Shown in pieces: positions 1 through 9,760 of a DNA stretch of 64,000 bases. How positions within the stretch are numbered: the first letter of the stretch is position 1; every line of letters begins with the position of its first letter. Source of the stretch: Phoebastria nigripes (taxonomy: Eukaryota > Chordata > Aves > Procellariiformes > Diomedeidae); NCBI GenBank assembly GCA_035582835.1, contig JAYKAV010001887.1, positions 2,578,769 through 2,642,768 of the forward strand, given 5' to 3'. The notes beneath the pieces are model-generated. The model was given only the letters and a program-made list of their open reading frames with translations, searched no databases and had not been told where the DNA came from. The translations under genes were made by a program, and so were the position numbers.

Positions 1-3000
1 TGCTCTACTGAAGCTCAGTTAAAGAGATTTTATGGCAGACAACCTGTTACAATTAATGAGCATTCATAATTAACAGCTGGCCTGATGTAGCCTTTGAGAA
101 GGATCACAACCTTTCTCTTTAAGATCTCAACGTAACAATTTCTATTTACGATCACAATCTTTCTCTCTACTTAAAAATTTAGCAATGGGTTAAACGATAG
201 CAAGAGTTAGATAATTCCACTATTAACCAAAGTTAAAAGTCCTTTAGCTTGCAGTTCTCAGAGACCATACTAACTGTACTGACTATAAAGCATGAATTTT
301 AATAACAATACTGTACTCTATTTCTCAGCAGCATAGGTTCAGAACTAATTAAAATACAACGGGAGTGTATTTGCCTCTATCTAGGCAAGGAACATTACTG
401 AGTAACAACATCTTCCTGCATTGTCTCAAAAAGAAACAGCACTTGATAACACTGCTTTCCTCTGCAAAGTTAAAAGTCAGGTGAAGTGTTATTTTAACAA
501 GTGCGGGCATTAGTTGCAAATATTTCAAGGGGCTGAGATTTGAGGTATTCCTATTTGCTTTATATTTCATGCAGTTTTCCTTTTATGAGCACTGCTGTAG
601 ATGTGAAAAGGATTAATATTGTTATCCTAACTGGTATTGGTTTTTGAGTTTTTCAAATTTATTTCCATGAAGTTATGGCAATGAAATTAAAACCNATTTG
701 TTTGCTCCACAAAAGAGCAGATGTTCCAGAAGCAATAAGATTTTAGATTATTAAAATAACCCTTGTCACATGCTGATAGATTTTCTTTCTTGGTCTATTC
801 AATAAGCATAAGTTTCAGACCATCTTTCTTGAGGGCATTTTACAGCTTCCCTGGGTGGTGGCCAGTGGACACCAGGATGCTGCAGACTCACAGACGAGCC
901 ACCACCCTACGATGGAGCACNTCTCCAAGGCTTCCCAAAGCAAGGGCTGTTCCAGCACGGTGCAGTCCCATCCCATTTGGCAACCACGGGCAAATTGTCA
1001 AGACAAGTCAAGACTAATAATAATTACAGTCTTAGGCAATGAGAGCCAAAGACGCTGAGCCATCAGAGTTAATGAAGAGGGTGAAGAGGACTTACAAGGT
1101 TAAGCCATGCCAACAGGAGAACCGAGAAGATGAGTAAGAGTGGTTTCCCCTCCAGCAGACGTTGCCGGCCGGGCTTGCTGCTCACAGATCTCTTTTCCCA
1201 TCTCTGCCTGACAGCTGGGCTTTTCTCTTTCTTCTGGCTTATACAAACACACAAACAACCTAAAGCAAACCTTGCTTTTCCATAAAGGCCTGACCAGTAA
1301 CCTCCCATAGAAACAAGGAGAGGGTGCTCCTAGGTTTAAGGGGAGCCTTAGAAATCTGAAACATGAGAAAAATTGACTGATTTCATCTGATTCAAGGCTG
1401 GGCCTGCTCCAGGCAGGGACATAAGTGTAGTCACTTATATAATTAAATGAAGCCTAAGTATAGAGCGCTGATGATAATATATATCAAGTCCTTCTCCAGG
1501 ATTCAGACTCCACCACAGAAGAAGGAATAAGCAGACACAGAAGCCTGACGTAGAGGTCTATGAGCCTTTTTNGGTGAACAGTGCAAACCTCTCGGATCAG
1601 CTCTGCTGTAGGAATTGAAACTACAACTTTACCCTTTCCTTGTACATCTGCAGGTGGTTTTGGAGAGCAGAAAGAAGGGAAGAGGCTGTTTTTCTCAATG
1701 AAGGATTTAATCCAAAAAAATAGAAACAAATCCTTTTGTTCTGCCATCCTACAGGTGACTGACTGCAGTTTGAGAGACAAGAGTTCAGTTGACAGAAACC
1801 TTGGCTCTGCTGAGGGCTGACAGCGGCCAAGGCAGCCCCATCCCCTGCCATGGACAGGCCACCTGCTTCCAGGGATGCTCCGTGTGTTTTACGGAGGGTT
1901 TCTATCTTAACATCAAAAAGACCTTTGAGTTAAAAACAACGAGCAAATGTGATTTGTTGAGTCAGACTGTTATGAATGACAAATTAGAAATTATAACACC
2001 GTTTTTCTTTATCACACAGCACACAAACAATTAAACTCCCCAATTCCCCGGCCTGCTGAGGAACACTCTGTTCAATTTTCCTTTAATTTTTTTGCAGTCA
2101 TAGATGGAAATAGGCCTTGAAGTGGTAGCCAGCCACACTGGGAGTCTGGTAATACCCAAAATAAAGTTTATCTAAAACTCTGAAGTTTATGCCCAGTCTG
2201 AGAAGGGTGATGTGCTGCTCTCTAATTTGATCTGCCGTTCCTATCGCCGAGGGGCACCCACGGACCCGCAAGTCAGCCCCGTTTATATGATCGTTGATTC
2301 TCCGAGCTAATGCTCTAAGCAGGCTAAGCTCACGCTGAGACCAGTAATAAATAACCAACCTTGAGCAACACATTTGCTTTATTAACTCACGTGAGCAGGG
2401 AGGCACACGCGCAGCAAACCCTACTGCTGCTCGGAGGCGAGGATTGCCTAGCTGGGGCAGAGGTGCTGTGTTAGAGCAAGGGGATGAAGGTTTAACTCCC
2501 CAGAGACCGTCGACACCTATTAAGATTTCAGCTCCATCATTCCCAGGGTTCAGCTCCCTCTTCCACCCTGTTTTAGACAGTTCTTTAGTCTTTTTTACCG
2601 CATCAGAGCACCTTGCCACCTTCAGTAATTAATCCTCCGGACCCCTGCAGGGTAAGGAAGGATTATCAAGCCCATTTTTCAAACTGGGAAGGGGGTTGCA
2701 AAATAGACACCTTGTTGCACAGAACCTGCTCAGAGAGAAATCCAGGCTTGGCATGCACGCAGGGAGGCGGGGGTGCCCCTGGTCTGTAAAAGAAACTTCC
2801 ATATGTATGTCTAGGGGATCACCTAGGTTTAATAACTCACCTTCATTACTTGGTCTTGACTCCCCTCAAAATCTACAATCAATATGGACCTTAAAACAAC
2901 AAAGCAAAAATCAATAACCAGAGAAGAAAGAGGAACCCTGTCTACCCCACTGGTCATCTGCTGTCTGATAGAGACAGCCACAGCTTCCCATCACTGACAG

Positions 3001-6000
3001 ACCATGCCCAGACACCTGCAAGAAAGGAGGAAAAGTTTCTGACACCAGACAGGTGAGTTGTACAAACAAGAAGCCATGGATAAAGACAGGCTCTGCTAAT
3101 AAAAGAACCCTGTGATGATCTGTGAAGCTTCCCGAACAATCCTTGTCTCATCCCAAATACCTGATGCTGGCAAAATTAAGGTAGGGAGAAGCAGGGCAAT
3201 GCCAGAGGAAGAGGATTTCTAGCTGAGAGTCCCACTCTTTCTCANAAGATGATGGGGACACCCCAGCCCCTCCTGATCTGAATTCCGTACAATGAAGCTA
3301 ATATTATGGTTAAACATGAAGTTTTACAGCATACCAGTGGAACAGGCAGGAGGAGGGTTATATATACACTTGGGATGTGTTGTGTGTAGCAGAGAAAGAN
3401 TCATTCTATTCCCTTTGAGAGGAGACATGAATAGGAGAGAGATGAAAAGCACTATTCCCACAGCCTCCCCAAATCTGCTTCTGATCCCCAGAGAGTGTAT
3501 TCAGGATGGGACAGACATTGCCTTTTATTCATATTGCAGGTTGGTAAGGGATTGCTAGCACCAAAAGCAAAATGTATTCAAAACTAAAACCTCACAGTGA
3601 GTTGTAACACTTCATCCCTTCTTTTCTTAACCAAAATTCAACCCCGAATAATTGGGGTTAAATGCTGGCAATACAGACACTGCCTACAGCACGTAGCCCT
3701 GTTAATGTATGTACCTGTTCTTGGACATCTCTCCCTGGGTAGCAACAGGCTGGACCAGCAACCAGCCCCAGGGAGCACCATGTGCTGCAGAGACAGGACT
3801 AATACGGTCACAAGCTAACATGTCTAGGCAGCCCGCAAAGCAGCAGCCCATGTCTGTCTGAGGACCNTGCTGACACACACCTGATGCCCTGGGCGAAGCC
3901 TTTCTCCTGCCCAGAGCTGGGCTGTTGCAGAGCCCAGCACAGCATCTGCGTCGGTGTTCCCTTTCACACCCAGCTCAGCTCACAAACCAGTGCCTCGTAA
4001 CTAGAATTCAGTTCTCTAAGTGTAAAGGAGATACCAAAGACAACCTTTCTCTACAATTACACCTTTTGCTTTTACTTCCAGAACACCCTCCTGCTCATGT
4101 GCTACATGCATGGATGTAGTGATGCTGCATTACCCAGAGCATCACTGGACGCCCACCCACACACTCCTGGCTGCATGAAACTCAGTTGTGCTTTCCCTTC
4201 TACATACACCAAGCAAGCTATTGCAAAGAGAAAACGAGGGTTTTTTTCAGGACGCAGGGAACCCCCATATCTACCACACAAGGATACAAAATCTTTCACT
4301 ATGGGTGAAGCTCCTAGCACTGCAAAACNCCTTCGAAGCTCTGTCGAGCTGCTGCAGTATGCTGGACGGGTGATGGGCAGGGAGCCTGGGGTGCTGCCAC
4401 CATTCACCAGAGTTATTTCCCTACATCCACTTGAGCAGTGGCAAAGCTTACCTGGAAGGCAGGCNGTGCGGGATGCTTATTCCCCGTCCTCTGATGGAGC
4501 ATGCCTTGGTAAATCATGATGCTCCTCACAACCCAGAGGAGAACAAAGGATTCAGACGCAGCCCTGATAAAATGCCCACAAGCTCCCTTTTTCACTGACT
4601 TCTCTGGAAACTTTCTAAATGCTTCTGCTTCACCTGGTGCAACATGCCCCGAGAAACCTAATGTTAGAAGTTAGTTTTAAATAGCACACACAAGCTCATT
4701 TGAAACAAAATATTTTTGAGACGTCTCTGCACTTGGGCCAATTACTTCAGGCATCCAGCCCCATATTTAAGCACCAAAAGGCAAGATCCCCAGATTAGTC
4801 TAGTGCTTAGTTTTATGCACTCCCNTTGGAAAATCATGTCCTCAATATCTGATTCTCAGGCACCTGGAAATAAGTATTTTGCTTTGGAGTGATTAAAAAA
4901 GGAAATCATCTCTGTATATTATTTTTTTCTTTCCTTTATATAGTTTTAAGGTTGCTTTTATGCAGCACTGGAAAGTTACAGCCCATGATTTGTTGCGTTC
5001 TGGTCTGCTAATAGAAACATCCCCCCGACTGCCGCTCACTCCTAAGAGCAGAAGGATCGTAACGCAGATTGTAAATGGTTGCATTACTGAGAAAGATAAT
5101 GTTTCTTTCCACTTTCATTTCCCTCGNTTGATATTTATCGTGGTAGGGGTTGCGTAAGCATATAAGAGAGAGATCATGCATTATTTACCAGTCTGGAAAT
5201 GGGGAAAGGCTCCAGCCTTTCACAGCACGGCTGAACCCCGAGCAGTTCCCACCTGCTAAGATTTGCATCATGTTTGGTGGTAGCTTGGCTGAAGGATTGT
5301 TAAAGCAAATACGATTGCCCTGCCAGCCCGGAGGGCAGCAGCTGAGTGGTGCTGAGGGTCACAGGCTCTGTGTTCCCTGCTCTGGACGGTTTATGTCACT
5401 ATTTTTTTCACACTATGGCAAGACTGGACTGAGCTCAGGCCAGAACTGCCACCAAGTCACCGCAACCATCGATAAATTCCTTGGGGTCAGCTGGGGCTCC
5501 AGGAGGCTCCAACATCTCCGAGATGAAATTTCTTGCTCTTGAATGTTGCTGGGGGAAGACATGCCCATAGGGGAGGGNGAGACAGGAGTAGGTGGAGAGC
5601 CTGTCCAGCCCCGGGATCATCCCTGNGATGCCACCAGGGCCAGCGGTGCTGAGCCAGCTTCCAAACGCGCCAGGAAGTTGCAACACCAAGAAGTTTATTA
5701 TTGTTAAAGTCCAGCCAGAGTCAGAGGCTCTACGTTTGTCCTTGCAGCACGATTGCCAGCGTACATTAAAAAAACCTAACAAAACAAGTCATTAAATGCT
5801 GGAAACCTTAAAAAAAAAAAAAAAAGAAAACAAGCAACAATAACAACAAAGCTACTAAATAAGAAATAAGTTAATGAGGAAAAATTGCAAGGAACTGAAG
5901 ACTTTAAATGCTCTTCCAAATTAAGGAGAACAAGGGGAAAGGATCAGCTCTTATTTTTGCAATTAAGGTATTATTTATGCCAATTTAGCTTTTTTTAAGA

Positions 6001-7000
6001 TTAAGCCTGGATACAGTGCTGCAGAAAACACATCTGATTTACTCCCAGGGCTTCTCATCAGTTTCTGTATCAGCCTCAGCCAGCCAGCCAAAAAGCAGGA
6101 GGAGTTCTGTGCACTCCCGAGCCTGCGTGCGCACAGGCTGCTTGTAAAACACCCAGAGGATTTATCCCAGTGCTGGGCGGTTGGACCGTGACCATTAGCA
6201 ATGGTTCTCAACCCAAAGCGCTAGCACTGGAGCTGAACTATTCTATCTTCGGGGCAGAAAACAAATCTTGCAAGAATGAGAGATAACATTTTGTGGGAAC
6301 AAAAAGGAAAAAAATAAATAAAGATTCTGGCTCTGGGTCTGCATGAAACATGTGAAAAGGGGTGGAAAGAGGAGGCTCAGAGGGGGCACCCCGTGTTTGC
6401 AGGGAAGAGACACACAGCCACGCGAGGCTGCACAGAGGCATTGACCTGGCAGAGCAAACAGTCCGTTTGTCCCCTCCCAGCAGTGAGGTGACTGTCCCAC
6501 TGACACGACTGTCCCATCCACCTCCGGGGACACCTCCGACGGCTCAGGGGAACGCTCCCCACAGGCTCGAGGGAGGGAGGTAGAGGATGAGCACACAGCC
6601 ACCGAGGAGCCACCCACTACGACATTCACGTGCATCTTTTGCAGTATTTCCCCCCCCTCTTGCAGAGTTGGTAACATTTGCAGAGAAGCTGTTTATAACA
6701 AACTTTTTGCTAAAGTATGTGAAACGTTAAGACTGTCCACGCTATTTATAGGACTCAGCCCCCAGATGCCTTCCTGGTTTTCCTACAGACTAATGAAAAC
6801 AATAAAGTAAATAAATAAAAAAAGGATGCAAAGTTTGGTTAAACTCAAAAACAGTTCAGGGAGGAGAGAGCTGAAGACGGGATGGTCCTGGGAAGACATC
6901 CAGCCTTCCAGGCATCCATGTCATGCTGCTGCCCACAAACTCTCCTATTTCAAGGAGACATGATAGGTGAAACAGTTGCAAAATATATTAGCTTTTTTAT
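1..7000. other. Intergenic flank, no gene identified
   Basis: No reading frame here resembles a known protein, and none has a convincing exon structure. The longest open stretch is a 173-codon frame on the - strand at 2,098-2,619. It has no recognisable domain and no splice context that I can defend. Content is ordinary single-copy AT-rich DNA with a few GC-richer patches (about 2.2-2.45, 5.2-5.7 and 6.36-6.6 kb), short poly-A tracts (for example near 5,811) and single Ns. In other vertebrates TRPC7 lies beyond SMIM32, so this side probably leads toward TRPC7, but no TRPC7 exon was recognised. Confidence 0.6.
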
Positions 7001-7477
7001 GACTGTTGATTTTTCCAACCCCTGTGCTGGCTGCCTGCCTTGGTGTCCTGTTCTTTGAACCCGCACAGAGTAAATAGGTGGAACTACTGTGGCTCTGCGG
7101 GCAGGAGACGCATCCCCAGGAGGAGCGTTAGGTACAGGCAGGGAAAGACCCCCCAGCCTCCCCGGAGAGCAGCATGTGGAAGAGTCCGCTCACTTCAGCT
7201 GAAAAAGGGGCGGGGGAGAGAGAAACAAAAATTAGCAAAGCCTTAGAGAAGATCTCCTTGTGAATTCAAAAGGTCCCCAAGACTTGGAGGTCAACATGCG
7301 GGTAGTGGCTTTTCTGAGGACAGATCCAGAAGGATGTGAACAGGGATGTGACAGCCTTCAACCGCCCCAGCAGACGTGCTGGGGGCACAGGAGGTTTAAC
7401 TGGAGCACCTGGAGCCTGGCAGGAGATGAGGAACACGCCGACCAGGGCCTCAGAGGGTGTTGCCCTCTGCCAGAGAC

Positions 7478-7500
7478 TTTATTTTATTTTATTTTATTTA
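7478..7500. repeat. (TTTTA)n microsatellite
   Basis: A short pentanucleotide run, about four and a half units of TTTTA. It lies just left of the motif-rich segment upstream of SMIM32. Confidence 0.85.
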
Positions 7501-7539
7501 AATCTGACCAAAATATTTCTCCTCTCTTCATTCCCCCTC

Positions 7540-7900
7540 TCCCAGCAGAAGCATTTGTTATGCTAATTGAAACGTTTAATCACCTGGGACTGTTGGCTGC
7601 AATGTCTCATCATAAGCAGCTTTAACGTTTGCTTGGATCAGCACCCTGGGACTGGAGAACATGTTCCAGCCTTTCCTCTGCCCCATTACCAAGCGCTCCT
7701 CTCTTCCTCGCTCCTCTCGCCCCCGGCCCTGCCCCCTGCCCTTTTTCAAGTTGCAATGCGTTAAAATAAAAGTATTAATGGCGCTTATCTGATACACGGG
7801 AGCGAGAGATTGTGAGAGCGAGCTGGCAAGCAGCCAGCAGCTAATGGCATAAAAGTAATTTGATAAAAAAAAAAATTAACATGCTAATTGTCAGGCTGGA
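7540..7900. promoter_or_regulatory. Candidate cis-regulatory element upstream of SMIM32
   Basis: The segment is dense in transcription-factor-like motifs and lies 1.2-1.6 kb before the SMIM32 start codon. The 10-mer ATGCTAATTG, a homeodomain-type core, occurs identically at 7,560-7,569 and 7,881-7,890. TAATGGC occurs at 7,776-7,782 and 7,842-7,848. TATC and GATA sit back to back at 7,786-7,794. AACGTTT occurs at 7,571 and 7,624, each followed within about 20 bases by CCTGGGACTG (7,583 and 7,644). This is pattern evidence only. A conserved non-coding enhancer or distal promoter of SMIM32 is the inference, since no cross-species alignment was available. Confidence 0.4.
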
Positions 7901-9136
7901 GAGGGTGCTGGGGACCACATAGAAGAAGAAGAGAGAAAAAAAAAAAAGGCATTTTCTGATTACTCTAGATTTTAACAACAAAGGTCTGAGGAAGAAAGAA
8001 AGGTTTTGATGCAATTTTCTTCTTTTTGTCCCATTCTCTGCTACCCTCCCCCTGCTCAAAACCTCTAGCCAGAGCCTCAGGCACTCACAGGGATTTATCG
8101 GANGATCTCCTCCTTTTTAGCATCGTGTCACTGCCAGATGCACCACGGGCTGCAGAGCCGGTCGGCACCACCACGCAATTCTCCCCTTCCCACGGTAGCA
8201 AGTGACGCTGCGGTGGAGCTTCTGTCGGGGGGAAAAAGTCACGTTTGACAGAACCCTGCACAGTCCCACCTCGCAGCTCAGCTGAGCCGAGGACAGAGAG
8301 GAGGTTTCAGAAGAACTAACCCCCCTCCCATTTACAGGGAGGCTTTTTTGGTGTTTCTTTTTTAAACAAAGGGACATTGGCTAATTTCAGGGTTTTTTTT
8401 AATTTATTTTTCTCAAAGCAATCAAAAGGAGTGCCTGGAAAGCTCAAGCAGAAAGCTCAGCCTCTTAACATTGGCTCCACAGCGCACCGTTAACTGGGAT
8501 TAAGAAAGTCAACTAACGCTTCACAGCACTGGGATTTCAACAGCACGGAGCCTCCCGAGGCAGAGAACCGCGACGGCAAATTCAGCAGGATCTCAAAGCA
8601 GCAGCTGCCTCTCCCCGCAGATGCATTTAACCCCGGATTTGTGTGCATCCCACTTCTGAAAATCAGCTGGAAATCCATCGTGCCTTCCCTTCACCCAGAG
8701 TGAGCGCTGCCAGCCGGAGCCTTGGCTCTGCCCGGCTGCCAGCACCGGAGCTGGATTAGGGAGAGCCTTTTCCCATGCAGGTGGAGCGGCGGCACAGGGC
8801 TCCCAGCACATTACCAGAGCTCCCAGCCCGTCCCAGCTGACCAGCAGATGATCCAGCGCATTTCCCCAGAAGAGTTGTGCTGGGGGAACGAGGGCCAGGA
8901 CACGAGGTACCTGTATCATTTTTGATTAATATTTGTGGATGAATGCTGTAAATATGAGCCAAGAAGATTTAAGAGAAAGTCACTGAGCCATGCAAGTGAG
9001 TTAATTTGCTTTTAGACAAAATGCGGCTGGTTTTCAGCCTTTTACAAGCAGGAACATTATTCCTTTCCTATGCCAAAGACTGACTGCGTTTGCTCTCCTG
9101 CTTTACTTCTACCACGGAGGAAATTTAAGCAAGAAC
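7901..9136 (+). promoter_or_regulatory. SMIM32 5' flank: presumed promoter and 5' UTR
   Basis: About 1.2 kb of moderately GC-rich sequence leads into SMIM32, with CpG-bearing patches around 8,150-8,230 and 8,680-8,790. No clear TATA box or well-defined start site was found. A pyrimidine-rich stretch ends in AG near 9,118, and another AG-terminated one (TTTTCAG) lies near 9,040. Either could be the acceptor of a 5' UTR intron, but I cannot choose between them. The ATG at 9,137 has A at -3, an acceptable initiation context. Confidence 0.4.
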
Positions 9137-9457
9137 ATGTATAGTGAATTGCTAAATACAACCAGTGCCACTGAAGCTCACCTAATCATTCAGACCAACA
9201 CACCCTACCTGAGCGGCACACCGAGACCCGTGAGCTCCTCCGCTTTTTACATGTCGACAGCCAGGGCGTTAAAAGAAGGGGAAATAAATAAGCCAGACCT
9301 GGTGACTTACATCATTCTGTTTTTCTTTCTGCTCTTGACTGTGACACTCATTGTGCTCTTCATAAACTGCCAGCTGAAAAATTCTTTTTTTGCCACTCTT
9401 CCTTACGACAGATCGCTCAGAGAAGCGAGGAGCCCGTGGAGGACACAAGCTGTCTGA
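9137..9457 (+). CDS. SMIM32: Small integral membrane protein 32 (SMIM32), single coding exon
   Basis: The 106-residue protein is complete from ATG to TGA. It has a short N-terminal region with an N-glycosylation sequon at N7 (NTT) and a polar stretch to about residue 54. One hydrophobic segment follows at about residues 55-77, rich in Leu, Ile, Phe and Val. The tail contains CQL, then LPYDRSLREAR and PW near the end. The tail and the membrane segment match my recollection of mammalian SMIM32, where the LPxDRSLRxAR core, the PW and the early sequon are also present. Length is close to the mammalian protein. Topology is probably N-out and C-in, judged from the sequon and the basic tail. The molecular function is not known to me. 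The gene lies tail to tail with SMAD5, matching the SMAD5-SMIM32-TRPC7 neighbourhood in mammals. The frame shows no lesion. Confidence 0.9.
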   Translation: MYSELLNTTSATEAHLIIQTNTPYLSGTPRPVSSSAFYMSTARALKEGEINKPDLVTYIILFFFLLLTVTLIVLFINCQLKNSFFATLPYDRSLREARSPWRTQAV

Positions 9458-9627
9458 CACAAGAGAAAAAACTATGTCTTACAACAGTAGCAGGCACCAG
9501 AAACCCTGTGCAATAAGGCGTTATTTCCACATGTCAGTGAATGGATTTGACCCTCTTTAAAGTAATAGGCTGCATCGCAGGAAAAGATTGCTGAAAAATA
9601 TGCTGTACGCAAATCAGAAGAGCTGTA

Positions 9628-9633
9628 AATAAA
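9628..9633 (+). terminator. Proximal poly(A) signal of SMIM32
   Basis: A canonical AATAAA lies about 170 bases after the SMIM32 stop. It is flanked by AGAGCT (9,619-9,624) and AGCTCT (9,635-9,640), so the signal lies in the loop of a possible 6-bp hairpin. Confidence 0.6.
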
Positions 9634-9670
9634 AAGCTCTGTTATGAACTAGAGAGAGAATGCTTTAGCA

Positions 9671-9676
9671 AATAAA
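9671..9676 (+). terminator. Second poly(A) signal of SMIM32
   Basis: Another AATAAA, 43 bases after the first. Either or both could end a short SMIM32 3' UTR of about 180-240 bases. Which one is used cannot be told from sequence. Confidence 0.45.
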
Positions 9677-9709
9677 TTGCCCCATGATTCCAGATTAAGC
9701 TCTATATGT

Positions 9710-9760
9710 ATGCAAATGTCATCATCCACCCATTCAGTGTCCATACAAGGATATTTGCAT
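9710..9760. promoter_or_regulatory. Inverted pair of POU octamer motifs
   Basis: A perfect ATGCAAAT lies at 9,710-9,717 and its exact reverse complement ATTTGCAT at 9,753-9,760, with 35 bases between them. The pair lies just past the SMIM32 poly(A) signals. POU-family factors bind this octamer. That the pair acts as an enhancer is inference. Confidence 0.35.

Noticed and set aside
2098..2619. 173-codon - strand frame as a protein gene
   Set aside because: No recognisable family and no splice or promoter context. Kept only as a finding about CpG content.
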